Under the pieces are notes generated by a model that was not told the origin of the DNA, did no database searches, and worked only from the letters and a program-made list of their open reading frames with translations. Below, one piece after another: positions 11,189 through 23,172 of a stretch of 64,000 nucleotides of DNA. Origin of the DNA: Thozetella sp. PMI_491 (Eukaryota > Ascomycota > Sordariomycetes > Chaetosphaeriales > Chaetosphaeriaceae); contig MU270057.1 in assembly GCA_021432635.1 (NCBI GenBank), forward strand, positions 248,001 to 312,000, written 5' to 3'. Each line of letters starts with the position of its first letter. Within the stretch, counting starts at the first letter, position 1. The position numbers were made by a program, and so were the translations under genes.

Positions 11189-12755
11189 ATGTCCTCGCGC
11201 ACACCCGAGTCTGAGCTAAGGAGTCAGCCTTACAAAGTGTCTATTAGAAGGACTCGGAAGTCGAAGGGGAAGTCTCAATCGGGTTGTTTGGTATGCAAAG
11301 GACGAAAAGTCAAGGTACCTTAGTGATCACACTTTTTTTTAGCATTCATGTCAACTGTGCGGCATGGCCGGACTGGACTATTGACAGAATTACTGATAGC
11401 TCTTAGTGTGATGAGCTACGTCCAACATGCTCTCAGTGCAAACTTCGCTCACAGAAATGCGCCTATGCTACGAACTCGGTGCCTACGTGGCGTAAGGGAA
11501 TCATCACTTTTCCGCTTCCAACTATCTCTAAGACTTCGCTTGAGATAACAGAAGTCACAGCCGAGATCAACGCCATGCACTCTGAGGAGAAGCCCAAAGA
11601 GCCTCCCCGCAGTGTAGCTGGTCGTGTCACAAGCTTGGGATATCAGATCCCGCCAGCCATGGCGGAGCGTAGCATAGGTTTCGACGCCCAAGACGTCTTC
11701 CTCCTGATGCATTTCACGTCAACCATCAGCAAGGATCTTCTCGGGGAATACACGCTCTGGGCTGGAGATGTGATGCAGTTGGCATTCAAGGTATGGAACC
11801 CACGTACATTTGCAGGATAGGGCAGAGAGACTTGTTACTACTCATACTAACCACTTCCTAGCATGACTTTCTCATGCATGCTATCCTAACGCTCTCCGCC
11901 CACCATCTCCAGGACCTTGGCCGCACATCCCCGAGCCAAACAACATACGACTTTAAATCGCTGGAAGCACACCATCTCCAGGTATCCCTCTCAACTTTGA
12001 GTGACAAGATCAAATATAGCATTCTCTCTATCCAAGATGCAGTACTCGCGACGTCATTCCTCCTCTGCTTTCACGCCTGCTCAGCTATTACGACCGCTCC
12101 TGCCTCCGAGCAGCCCTGCGAGGACGCTTCCTTCACTTTTCTTCGCGGAATTCAGTCCATCGTCGCCGATGGCTCCCGTACTGCCCACAGTGGTTGCTTC
12201 AGAGTATTAGTGGCACCTCCTCCTTTGCTACCAAATTTGTCCCCCCCAGGTGTGCCACTGAAAGGGCCAGGTGCGCTTTTTATGATCCTCCTCAACGGCC
12301 TACCTTCATCGTCTGCCCATTTAGAGCACAGGAATATATACGTCGAAAGGATCGAGTCTCTTTCGCCGTACCTCGCTCTGTCTTCGGCCCAGAGTCTCGA
12401 CGCCGAAGCACTTGAAGAATTGTTGCTTTCTTGTCTGAGATGGCAAGCCTTTTGTCCCCCCCAGTTTGTTGCTTTGGTTAAGGCGCATGACATCATTGCC
12501 TTGATCATTCTCGCGCATTATTATGCGATAGTTGGATTTATGCTATCCAAGCTCAGGGATAAGTGGTGGTGGTGGCGAAAGAAACCGGTGTATATGGTGC
12601 ACGCTATTAGCGACTACATTGGGTTCGACTGGGCACTTTGGGTAGAATGGCCAAGAGAAGTCATTCGAAGATGCTGGAGAACATCTAGAGAGTCAGCTCT
12701 TGTGGGCATGTTGGAACACCAGAGCGTGGAGTGGGGGAACTGGGACGATCACTAG
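11189..12755 (+). CDS. Zn2Cys6 transcription factor (sterol-uptake-control-type)
   Basis: This nuclear regulator has a Zn2Cys6 binuclear cluster. Three exons (11189-11314, 11407-11790, 11862-12755) join in frame into 467 residues. The cluster is split by intron 1: SGCLVCKGRKVK joins CDELRPTCSQCKLRSQKC, giving the spacing C-x2-C-x6-C-x6-C-x2-C-x6-C. After the cluster comes a short linker and then the fungal-specific domain, starting around VFLLMHFTSTISKDLLG and DFLMHAILTLSAHHLQDLG, as in UPC2/sterol-uptake-control-type factors. It faces the lipocalin-type gene across about 0.9 kb, so a role in controlling that gene is plausible but only inferred. Confidence 0.88.
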
Positions 12756-14252
12756 ATCATCGATCAATGTCCAGACAAGGCAGATACAGTGCTCAATGGA
12801 CTATCCACTCAAAAAGGTTGGGAGAAATGCCTCAGAGACAATCGACAGTCCTGCTAGACTTTGGAATTATGTCGACATTTCTTTTCTCCTACCTAGAGGA
12901 GAGGCAGACCATACTATTACGTATTAACCTTTACAGTTTAATGCATCTTTGTCACCTTTTCTCGCTGTATTGATCTTAGTCCTGATTGAGGCACGGCACG
13001 AGGCGCTTGCTTCGAAGGTTGCTGATCGGAGTTTAGAGTTCATCTTGACGCTATCGGAACGAGAAAGAAGACATAACGTGTCGTCGGAGCTACTTATCTC
13101 CCCAGAAGAATGGCTACTGTTTGTTCCATTAGTGACTTGCCGACCTACCTGTTAGCTGCTGTTGTTCAACGAGAGCCGATCTCAACAAATTTGACATTCA
13201 TGACACCCAGCCCGATGGCGATTGTGTTGACAATGCTGCGTTTGGCCTCGCTGGCGGCTGTATCACCCCTGACTCTCCCACCGTTGAGATAGCTTGGTGC
13301 GTTTACCTCTCTTCTCATCCTCTCACTCCTGCTTGGATCCGAGAACAGTGAAATCGAGGTGTTTTCGAAGTTTGAGCGCTCGACGGATCCTGTAGAGCTG
13401 CGAGGGCCAGCTCGTGTCGTTGTCTCGAATGATTCGGAGCGGTTTTCTAGCTCGTAGGCAACTTGGCACTTGATACCTTTTTGATATCATCGGCTTGGAT
13501 GTCTCGAAGTAGATAGGGTAAGCGCTGCGCACGATAAACATCATGAACAGTATTATGCAGCTTGCCTAAAACATCTTGGCGAAGGAACCCAATATTCAGG
13601 GCAGCTGGCACACCAACTGGCCCTTTCTTCATCCCCGTTGCCCATTCGGCATCAGATACGACACTGGCACCACTGAATGGGTCATCCAGTTGGAAGCTCC
13701 ACCGCACCCTTCTCAATGAGCACCACGACATTTTCCTAGTATCCCGGCACCCTTCTTCCTGCACCTCCATTGCGAAGGATGGCTGCTAAGTATGTAATGC
13801 CGGTAAGGATGTGGAGGCATGGTATCCATCGGTTCGAACCCTGCACATACTAGATACTTATACTCTTGTACTGAATTTTAACTAAGCTTTCTTGAGCTCC
13901 TTAGGCATAGACTCCCGGCATTTATAGAGCATATGGTGACTTTCATTTATCGTGCGTACTTTATAGTGGCTCTCTTGTATGAAACTATACCGGGTTTTGA
14001 AGATACCTTGATTGAATGCTTTGGAGATCTAGGGCGATATAGGAAGGATGACTTTTGAGTCTAGAGCCGATAGTGGGTCCACTGGTGTTGGGGTCTGAGG
14101 CTGTATGACCGTGGAGTTCTGCCATGGCTGTCCGCCTACCAAGGGGCGTAAGGCCGTCTTGAGGGGTCGGCGGCAGGGGCTGAGGCATGGTCGTAACAGC
14201 TGGCTTCACCCCTCCCTCAGCCCCCCCCAGCCGAGACTTGTCGGCATTCATT
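12756..14252. other. gene-poor stretch with one weak open region at 13323-13770
   Basis: About 1.5 kb between the regulator and the first NLR gene. Apart from the doubtful minus-strand open region listed separately, I see no gene. A T-loop-like string near 13834 does not fold into a tRNA. Confidence 0.5.
13323..13770 (-). other. possible gene remnant, unrecognised
   Basis: Two overlapping minus-strand open frames (13447-13770 and 13323-13544) look protein-like (VVSDAEWATGMKKGPVGVP, NIGFLRQDVLGKL, then KPLRIIRDNDTSWPSQLYRI). They lie in different frames and I find no convincing intron to join them. I do not recognise the family. It may be a broken gene or chance. Confidence 0.25.
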
Positions 14253-17200
14253 ATGGATCCCCTCACAGCTATCGGCTTGGCAGGAAATATCATTGCTTTT
14301 ATTGACTTTGCTACTAAGCTGCTGGAAAAAGCCAAGGAGATTCACTCTTCCGCGACGGGTTCTACCGAAGCCGATAGGACGCTGCGACAAGTGACGCGCG
14401 ATTTGCAGCGCGTCTCGCTCGGGCTGAAGACCTCTCAGTCGTCGGCCGGTGCCCAGGATCCGGAGACAGAGGCCCTGGTTGATATATGCTCAGACTGCGA
14501 GGATCTAGCCGAGGAGCTATTGGGTATTCTCAATGACGTCCAAGCCAAGGACCCTTCATCCAAGCGCCAAAGCATCAAAGCCGCCGTTAAAAGGCTGTGG
14601 AAAGCTAAGGAAATCGAGGAGCTGCAAGCCCGGCTAGACTTGCTCGGTCGGGCGCTGGATCAGAAAACACAGCTGGTGTTCAGGACTGAGATCAGGGACA
14701 AGCTGTCCCAGATAATCGAATCCGGGAAAACGCAGCATTTGGACATCGCAGAGCTGCAAAAAAGCGTCAAAGCTGTTCGCGACTGCGTAACAGCTGCCTC
14801 CTTCAGCTCTGATGCTGTAACGCAGTTGAAAGACCTGATCAGCCTGTCAGATGAGGCAGTTTTGAGGGCAAGGCAGCAGGTCATCCTCGACGCCCTGCGT
14901 TTCGACGAGATAAATGACAGAATTCAGGACGTAAATGAAGCGCACAAGGAGACGTTTGAGTGGATCCTCAAAGCCCGGCGTCCTGACGATCCTCAGCTAG
15001 ATTCACCTAGGAAGGAGCTTGCCATGGATACCTTGCGCCAATGGCTGAGCGGAGACAAGAGCATCCTTCACGTCTTGGGAAAGCCCGGGTCAGGAAAGTC
15101 AACATTGATGAAGTTCCTCTTCGAGCACCCCCGAGTTAGTCATGAGCTAGAAATCTGGGCGGGCGATAAGCGTTTGGTGATGGTATCCTTCTTCTTTTGG
15201 CGGTCTGGCTCGCGCCTGCAAAGAGCAACTGAAGGGCTCATCCGCGGCCTCCTGTACTCGGTGCTAGAGCAGCTGCCCTCCCTAATTTCGACCACCTTTC
15301 CGACTGAGTGGGCGCGCACCGACCCAACCGGACCAGGAAGCACTACTCTCACGCTGCAAACCACCCTGTCCTTAGAAAGAGCGAAAATATTCGAGGCATT
15401 CGAAGCGCTCATATCCAATCCAGAGGTCATGGGATCCCACCGATTTGTATTTTTCGTTGACGGCCTTGACGAGTTCGAGCCCGACGGTCATCGTGCGACG
15501 CATCTTGACCTGGTCCAGTCGCTCAAAACATGGTGTCGGAAACAGCCAGGATCGATCAAAATATGTGTATCAAGTCGCGAATACCCGGTCTTCGAAGCCG
15601 AGTTCGCCCAGTTCGCACGGCTCCGTCTTCAGGATCTTACGTTAGGCGACATGCAAATTGTTGCCAAAGACTTTCTGCAAAGCGCACTCATTGCTCAGTT
15701 AGAACTTACTAGAGACGATCTTGCGCACTTGGAGTGGCAGCTAGTCTCCAAATCCGACGGTGTCTTTCTGTGGCTCACTCTGGTTATCCGAAACCTCGAA
15801 GTAGGCCTTTTGAACGGGGACGACTTCAAAGACCTGTCGTCTCGGATTATGAGCTTACCAACGGAGCTTTCGAATTTATTTTGCAGCCTTCTTGGTTCTA
15901 TCTCACCCCATGACCAAAGCTACTGCCTCCCCTTGCTTCGAGTCCTCTACGAGGTCGACGGGGAATATCCGATCTCTTTGCTGATGTTCTGGTGCCTGGA
16001 CATGGCATTTCGAGGAGAAGATGTTGCAGAAGTCGTAAAGTCCTTTGAGGATGCGGGCAGTGACCAGGAGATAGCCGAAGATCGCCTTTTGCAGCACATA
16101 GAAAGGCTATGTAGACGAATCCAGGGCCGGTTTTCAGGTCTTCTTCGGCCGCCGCTGGCTGGGCTTCATGCTCTTCGGCAAGGGGTCAGCTTCAATCACC
16201 GTTCGATTCAGGAGTTCCTCGCGAGCAATGAAGCCACTCAGTATTTGGGCTCTCAATTCAGGAATTGCGACTGGCATGCTGCTATATGCGCTGCTCTGGA
16301 GCTAGAGTTGAAACTCGTTACGCATCCCAGTTTAGCCTTTCTAAGCGACCCGCGCACGCGATCCACGTTATTTCGCGACGCAGGATCTCACCTCTCAGAG
16401 CTCTGGAATGGTTTGGTCACACCGTTGGCAATTTTCACTCGATTCCGCTTCGACCCAGTTCCGCGCAATTTCCTCGAAACAGTTGACCGGTGCGACGGGA
16501 TGCTGTCCCATTATCTAGCAGCATCCGCCAGATGGGACCGGACAACATGTCCAAGTGCTGCGTACCACTTAACCCTTTATGGCCTTGAGCCTGATGAAGT
16601 CACGCTCAGGTGTAAATGCAGGAATAAACTGCACTTTTCGATGGAACTATGCATGGCGAAAGCCTCACTTCACGAGTATTTTGAGCGCACACTTCAGTCA
16701 GATAAGATGGCATGGCGAACCTTTGCGCCTGAGCTTCTGCTTGCAGCCCTTCTTGAGGCACGGAATTGGGACTTCCGCGAATTGATTCACTGTGTTGCGC
16801 TGTTCCGTACCTTCCTAGAAGCGGGCGTTAGTCCTCATTCCCTAGTACGGCTACGCATATGCGATCGGAGGGAGAGGACAGTGTTGCGGTCACTTTTCTG
16901 CCTTGTTGTTAGGGTTTCATTTCTAACATATTATAACATAGATTCCGGTGGTCTCTCCGAAATCATTAGCTGCTTCGTTAAGGCCAATGTTGATACTCGA
17001 CTCTGGTTTCTTGGCAATCATTCGGATACTACTCAGGGCTCTAGAGTTCAAACCCCGATAAGCCCACGCGAGGATTCGCCAAGCGATTCAGATCAAAGCG
17101 AGTATGACCGAGAAGACATCTACGTCGAATTGGGTCGTTTAGAGGAACAAGACGAGGCTACCCCCCCGGCGACACTGTGGGCTTGCCAACACGTATTGTA

Positions 17201-17447
17201 CCCTCCTGTACAGTGGAGGTTGCCACAGACCCACGGACCACGGGAGACGACGCCATATACACTATTCGACATGTTGGAGGAAGGATATATTCATGCGCCA
17301 CCTGATGTGCACGGCATGCTGCGATCTGCCAAGGATGCCATTCTGGGCCAAATTTCTTGCTACGGGCTACCGCAGTATAAGGCACTACGTGGCGTTGGGG
17401 ACTCCAATTTTTTGATGTTTTATCCGCAGAACCCGAGCCAAGGGTAG
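14253..17447 (+). CDS. NLR-like STAND protein: fungal STAND N-domain plus NACHT
   Basis: This 1064-residue single-exon protein has the layout of fungal NOD-like receptors, used in non-self recognition and programmed cell death. The ATG at 14253 is chosen because it opens the standard N-domain (MDPLTAIGLAGNIIAFIDFA), a fungal STAND N-terminal/HeLo-like helical module. The earlier ATG at 14187 adds a proline-rich stretch without family match. A coiled helical region follows to about residue 260. The NACHT P-loop GKPGSGKST is near residues 276-284 and Walker B FVFFVDGLDEF near 398. After the NTPase, the sequence resembles the helical extension of NACHT proteins (SSREYPVFEAEF, FNHRSIQEFL). I see no ankyrin, WD or TPR repeats at the C-terminus, so the sensor part is atypical or degenerate. 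Confidence 0.88.
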   Translation: MDPLTAIGLAGNIIAFIDFATKLLEKAKEIHSSATGSTEADRTLRQVTRDLQRVSLGLKTSQSSAGAQDPETEALVDICSDCEDLAEELLGILNDVQAKDPSSKRQSIKAAVKRLWKAKEIEELQARLDLLGRALDQKTQLVFRTEIRDKLSQIIESGKTQHLDIAELQKSVKAVRDCVTAASFSSDAVTQLKDLISLSDEAVLRARQQVILDALRFDEINDRIQDVNEAHKETFEWILKARRPDDPQLDSPRKELAMDTLRQWLSGDKSILHVLGKPGSGKSTLMKFLFEHPRVSHELEIWAGDKRLVMVSFFFWRSGSRLQRATEGLIRGLLYSVLEQLPSLISTTFPTEWARTDPTGPGSTTLTLQTTLSLERAKIFEAFEALISNPEVMGSHRFVFFVDGLDEFEPDGHRATHLDLVQSLKTWCRKQPGSIKICVSSREYPVFEAEFAQFARLRLQDLTLGDMQIVAKDFLQSALIAQLELTRDDLAHLEWQLVSKSDGVFLWLTLVIRNLEVGLLNGDDFKDLSSRIMSLPTELSNLFCSLLGSISPHDQSYCLPLLRVLYEVDGEYPISLLMFWCLDMAFRGEDVAEVVKSFEDAGSDQEIAEDRLLQHIERLCRRIQGRFSGLLRPPLAGLHALRQGVSFNHRSIQEFLASNEATQYLGSQFRNCDWHAAICAALELELKLVTHPSLAFLSDPRTRSTLFRDAGSHLSELWNGLVTPLAIFTRFRFDPVPRNFLETVDRCDGMLSHYLAASARWDRTTCPSAAYHLTLYGLEPDEVTLRCKCRNKLHFSMELCMAKASLHEYFERTLQSDKMAWRTFAPELLLAALLEARNWDFRELIHCVALFRTFLEAGVSPHSLVRLRICDRRERTVLRSLFCLVVRVSFLTYYNIDSGGLSEIISCFVKANVDTRLWFLGNHSDTTQGSRVQTPISPREDSPSDSDQSEYDREDIYVELGRLEEQDEATPPATLWACQHVLYPPVQWRLPQTHGPRETTPYTLFDMLEEGYIHAPPDVHGMLRSAKDAILGQISCYGLPQYKALRGVGDSNFLMFYPQNPSQG

Positions 17448-18384
17448 ACGTATATGTCAACACATCGCGCTCAAAGACTCGAAGAAATAGAGATCAATTA
17501 TCTATCATTTAACTGCCGAGTGTTCGTCCAACTTGGTGGGGCCTTCTAGTAACCTCACCACGAAGATGCCCCGACACCCTACGCTCACCATGGCTGGAGG
17601 AATGACATCGCCACACCAAGAGCCTAAAAAATACCCGAAGCATCTCCCTAGAACCGCGGCATATAACCGCTCGAACCGAGTAGAAGGATTGGTTATGTTA
17701 CTTTATACCCTCGTCGCCACCGAAGCCCGCTGGGAGACAGGCAAATCTGGCCAGGTCGACTCTACTGGGCGATAGTAATGCGGCTGCCGCAATTACGTGC
17801 CTCATTATGCCTAGCTAATTCTGCGGTAGAAAGGCGTGGTAGGAACCCAACTCACTCAATACAAAGAACTTGGTTTCCTCCAACGCTGGGTAGGTACATA
17901 GGTACTAGATCCTCCAGCTAGGAGCTCATAAACCGTTGTAGGTAGCCTAATGAAATGCGGTCTCGTGCCAGTCTCAGCGCTGCCCTGCTTCTTACGCAGC
18001 TGCGTACGTACTGTACCTCGGTAGTGGTGGCGCAGCCCCGCTTCGTGGGAAGTCACATTGCTTATCACCCAATAGGCATCGCTGTTCGCCAATAAGGCAG
18101 TATTTTGACTTAGCCGAGCTAGGCGTTTCGCGGGGTTGGCCTGGTTCGAAAGCAAATACAGGGAGTCTGGACACCATTTTCAGCCTCACTAGCGTTAATC
18201 GTTGAGTCACGAGGCGAGGTGCGTGGTGCTGACCACGCTTTGGCCTGAACTTCTCACGAGTATTTTCCACGAGCCTTCACTTCCCAAAGCTGCCATCAGG
18301 TAAACAACTGTTCTCAGTCTCTCAGAGCTTCTCGCGTTATTGCTCTGCTTTTATGGTTGTTACCATGCGTCTTCCCCTGCCACA
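17448..18384. other. intergenic between the two NLR genes
   Basis: About 0.94 kb with no recognisable coding text, repeat or RNA gene. It should hold the promoter of the second NLR gene. Confidence 0.5.
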
Positions 18385-21300
18385 ATGTCGGCCGGCCAGA
18401 TATCGCGTACGGGGATATCCATAATCTACGAGCCGCCACATGAAGAGCCCGCAGTTGAGTTGGTGCATCAGATGACATGCCATAGAGCTGTTTACGTGCT
18501 GACGAACTGGTAGCATTGTGCTCGTCCACGGCCTGCAGGGGCATCCGTATAATACGTGGGCTGCTAAATGCCCCGGGGGAATTGAGGAGGACTACCAGCC
18601 GACGGTCCCGAGCAGTTCAAAGAGAGAAATCTTACATTCGTTCTCTCTGCTACGATGGAAGTCGAAATCCTCGGCCGCATCCAAGGCCGAAAAGGCTTCG
18701 TCTTTGCCGAGCGACAAGAACGAGAAGAATCTGGCTAAAGATGGGGCTTCCGACACCAGAGACACAGTTTACTGGCCCCGAGATTTCCTTCCGCTAGAAT
18801 GTGAGCCTTTGGTCCTAAGATAAATATTCAGCCCTACAAGAGTGAAGCCGAAGAGCTGAATGAAAATCTAGGCCCTCGCGCGCGAATTATCGTGTGGGGT
18901 TACGATACCAAAGTTACCAAGCTCATAGTCAAATCTGTAAACAAAACGAGTCTGTTTTCCCATGCCAAGGACTTGATGTACGCTCTGAGCCGAGAACGAC
19001 CAGTGGGCCGCCGAACCATCTTCGTCGCTCATTCCCTGGGAGGAATTGTCGTGAAGGAGGTGTGCCATTCCTTACCTTATCCGCCTTGGATGTCCTGCTA
19101 ATGTCGGCCGGGCTATAAGATGCTCTGCAATTCCTCCACCTCTGTGGACCCCTTGCACAATGACATCATCAAATCGACAGGCGCTGTGCTCTTCATGGGC
19201 ACACCCCATCGCGGAAGCCAGCAGCTTGCTGCCGTCGGTGAAGTGGTCCGAAAGGTAGCAGCGCACGCGCTGATGATGGATACAAGCTCGGTATTGTTGG
19301 ATGTCCTGGGTCTTAAAAGCTCCGATCTGGAGAGGTGTCAAGAGTCATTCTCCAGACTGTGGTCGGCCCATGACTTTCGCGTCAAGACATTCCAGGAAGG
19401 ATTAGGGCTCACTGGGGTCAACCTGGGCCTCTTGAATGAGAAGGTGAGTGCACCAGGCATGGGCAGCAATGTGCAGGTTCGATTTACACCACTCGGTCCC
19501 TAGGTCGTACCGGACAGCTCTTCCCTTCTCGGCGACTTTCGGGAGCAGGCCGAGTACCTGCAGGCCAACCACATGGACATGTGCCGGTACGCTAGGCCAA
19601 ACGACCCGAACTATCGAATTGTAGCGGGGGAGCTCCGGAAAATATACAACGCAATCCAAGTAGCAGATACAGCCAGCACAGAGGACCAGAAATTGCCCAA
19701 GGATTCATACTCCTTAACGGCCACTGCCATGCAGGACAAGCTACTCTTCGGTGAGCCATTAAACGCAGCTCCCCCGGCGATCTAGAGACGCTAACAAAGC
19801 CTAGAGCTCATCGACACGTTGCGCTTCACACAAATGGGAGCCAGAGCGGCAGTCATTAGATCCCCTGTCGAAAACAGCTGCAGGTGGCTGCTCGAGCACG
19901 AGCACTACCGTAGGTGGCTCACACGCTCTCACGTCGCCGAATACGGCGGGTTGCTCCGCCTCAAAGGCAACCCAGGCTCAGGAAAGTCCACCATCATGAA
20001 GATGACCTTTAATACAGTCACCAAAGATCTGTCTACGCCCGGGGTAGCAATCACAAGTTTCTTCTTCAACGCCAAAGGGTCCGAGCTGGAGAAGACGCCG
20101 CTGGGCTTCTATAGATCTGTGGTGTACCAGCTCCTCAAGAGCGCAACCCCTGCTCAGCTGCACGTCTTTGCGGCATCTCAGCAAGACAAGTTCGTGAAAC
20201 TGCAGAACGAGGAGGAGATTGACTGGGGCGAGGATGAATTGAAGTTATGTTTCGAGAATCTCGTCCTTGACACGACCGCAACGAGAGTAATCGTCTTCGC
20301 GGATGCGCTAGACGAGTGCGTCGAGGGGGAACGCGAGTTGACGTACTTCTTCCGCGAAATCACGCAGCGTGCCTTCAGGTCGGGAACTGCGCTAGACATT
20401 TGCTTCTCTTCGCGGTTTTATCCTATCGTCGCCTTGGACAAGTGCCCCGACATTTTCATGGAGGACTGCAACCAGACGGATATCGAATCCTATGTGAGGC
20501 AAAGAATGGAACTCGCCGACGGCGTAACGGCGCAGGAAGATATAACCTTGGTGGAGCAGATTGTGAGAAAGGCATCAGGAAACTTTCTGTGGGTGGTGCT
20601 GGTAGTCAGGATGCTGCTGAAGGACCGCGACGAAGGCAAGACGTTCCTACAGCTCCAGCGACGGCTGAAACGCGTCCCGGGGACATTGCATGACCTATAC
20701 GTGGAGTTGCTCACCCAGTCCAGAACCTCCGACGACGCGAGGAAGGTGGTTCATATCTTCCAGTGGGTCACGCTCTCGATGCAGCCTCTGCGCTTGCGTG
20801 AATGGCACCAGATCTTCGCACTGCTTGGGGACAAATCGCTGGAATCGCTCAGTCAGTGGCGCGAGTCAGCCGACTATGTAGGCGATCAGACGCGACTAGA
20901 GAAGCGCATCCGAACCCTCTCGTGCGGGCTGGTGGAGATCCGAGGCGGGCCCGACTTCTTAGGTAGGATAGTGGAAGAGGACGACTCAAACTTTGCATAC
21001 GCTGGATCTCTCGACCCAGATCACGGAGAGACGCGCTTCGTCCAGCTCATCCACGAATCCGTCCGCCACTTCTTCTTATACGACGGCGGTTTCTCCGTAC
21101 TAGACTCGTCGCTGGCGACGCCGATCGGGTCTGGCCATATTTCGATCATGAACATGTGTCTGGACTACCTGGGCATCTCGGAGCTGGACGGCCTCGTCGA
21201 GGCGAGGTTGAGGTTGGCAGCGGCCCACGCTAATAAACCGAGCAGACAAGACCTGTCGGACCCAAGACCACTGCTCCCATCGTCAATCGCGCCACCGGCT

Positions 21301-23172
21301 GGGCCCCCTAATATTGGACGGCAGATAAAGCGACGTGCGAGTGATGGCTCGATAGGGAGCTTTGCCTCGGCGGGGTCCAGCGACTACCGGGGCTTCAGAC
21401 TATCGCCTAAGAATTCTCTGAGAGGTTCAGACAATGCAGACTTCGATGGCGAGTGGGATCAGTTTTCGAAGTATGAATACGTTCCGTGGCGCCTCCCGAG
21501 CGAGAGCAGCGGCAGCAGCAGAAGCAGCAGCGAGATCTTTCAATCCAAACACCCTGCTCAAGACCCAAACCACTTGTCCGAAGAACAGGCAAGCACCGAT
21601 GCTGAAACAAGGACACGGGAAGCAGATGAGAGCGCCAAATTTGGCGGTAAGATGCGGCACTGCGAGGCAATGGTGTGGATATTACCTGTTTCTGACCTTC
21701 CAATAGACACGGGCGAACAGACCGCATCGCTGCCTCCTGACAGCTCTTTCGTGGAACCGGCATATCTATGCCTTGATCCCATTCTATCAGATTCGAATTC
21801 CGACATCGATGCCCCTCTGAGCAGCGAGCAAGTTCCGCTGCCGGAAGATCGGAACATGATACCAGAGCTAGATGAGGAATACGATCTCATGAACACCCCC
21901 GAGGGGTCCTTAGTCGGAGGATCCAAAGTGCTGCAGGTGGGGACGGCCATGCTGTACTACGCATCTATGATGCTCTTCTACCACGCAGAAGACGCCCAGG
22001 ACTGGGGCGCGGATCCAACAGATGTGGTGCTACGTCTTATGGGCTCCCAGACCTCTGGGTGGCAGCGTTGGTTGTCTCTGCGCGAGGACATTTCTCCTCT
22101 GACCCGCCTCGAGGAGCATTGCATCGCCTTGAATCTAACCAGCTGGATCGAGCCAATTCTCGATTACCATCTCGCATCTCCGGATTCGGACTACCTGGGC
22201 ATCGCTGGAGATTGCTTCTTCCTCGCCGAAGACATGTCCAACGCCACGATCTCCTCGAAAGTAATAAAGCACCAGACTAAGGTTTTCTTTCAGTATCAGA
22301 AACTCCTCCGCGACGGGAATATTCTGATAAAAGACTGGAATATTCTGCACTACCTGGCAAGCACGGAACGCATCGACCTTGTGTTAGCCTACAAGAATCG
22401 ATTCGCATCGGTGCAGGCAAGCGGCCTTGCAGAACTGGTAAATACAACCGACAGCAACAAGCTCACACCACTTTTGACCGCTTCGGCAAGGCAATCCGCC
22501 TTGATGGTCAAGGCGCTACTGGATTTGGGGGCAGATCCGAACGTGGCAGATCCATCAAGTGGGCTCTCGCCGCTCCACAATGCCTGTCGAGCGCAGCCAT
22601 TCGACCTAGAAACGATCAGAGTTCTTATCCGCAAGGGAGCGCTAGTAACGGCCGTGGACCGCAATGGGAAGACGCCAATGTCCTGTCTGGAAGTCAACAG
22701 TAGCAGGGGCGAGTACGAAGTCCTACTGGCTATCGACGTACTGGTCCGCGCCGGGGCCGAGCCAAACGATATCCTAGGGGACCAAGGAAGGACTCCGTTG
22801 CACCTAGCATCCCTGTGTGGGTTGAAAGAACTGGTGACCCTTCTAATACAGGCCGGGGCCAAGTGCGACGCTCCAGATTCTCAACATGCAACACCCCTGC
22901 ACTTGTTGTGCTCGCAGTCGGATGAGGCAAAGGTTGTGAATATGGCCGATAAGCTGGAATGCATAGAAATACTGCTCCGAGCCGGGGCGAACCCAAACCA
23001 GATGACGAGGTCCTTGGAGACAGCGGTAGACCTTGCCGAGAAGGTGGAGTTCCACGATGCTGTCGAGCTGATCCGGAGCTATCAAAGAAACGAATTTCGC
23101 CAGGCTCGTATCGTCGTCAGCTCCGAATCCACGAAATTCACCTCGGAGGCAGAATTCCGTGCTTTTCTCTAG
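18385..23172 (+). CDS. NLR-like STAND protein: lipase/esterase-NACHT-ankyrin
   Basis: Six exons join in frame into 1495 residues: 18385-18458, 18514-18800, 18872-19059, 19120-19443, 19504-19750 and 19805-23172. The N-terminal third is an alpha/beta-hydrolase (PGAP1/DUF676-like serine esterase): DIVLVHGLQGHPYNTW gives the oxyanion region and VAHSLGG the GxSxG-type nucleophile elbow. The P-loop GNPGSGKST lies near residue 428, and Walker B is VIVFADALDECVEG. A Ser-rich, low-complexity linker follows around 21500. About five ankyrin repeats occupy roughly residues 1250-1445 (LLDLGADPNVADP, GRTPLHLASLCGLKELV). The first splice uses donor GTTGGT, the only phase-correct choice I found. This layout is a fungal NLR with an enzymatic effector domain, likely acting in the cytosol on allorecognition or defence. 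Confidence 0.9.

Noticed and set aside
13810-13860. String GGTTCGAACC resembling a tRNA T-loop
   Set aside because: The flanking bases do not form a 5-bp T stem on either strand and no acceptor, D or anticodon arm can be drawn.
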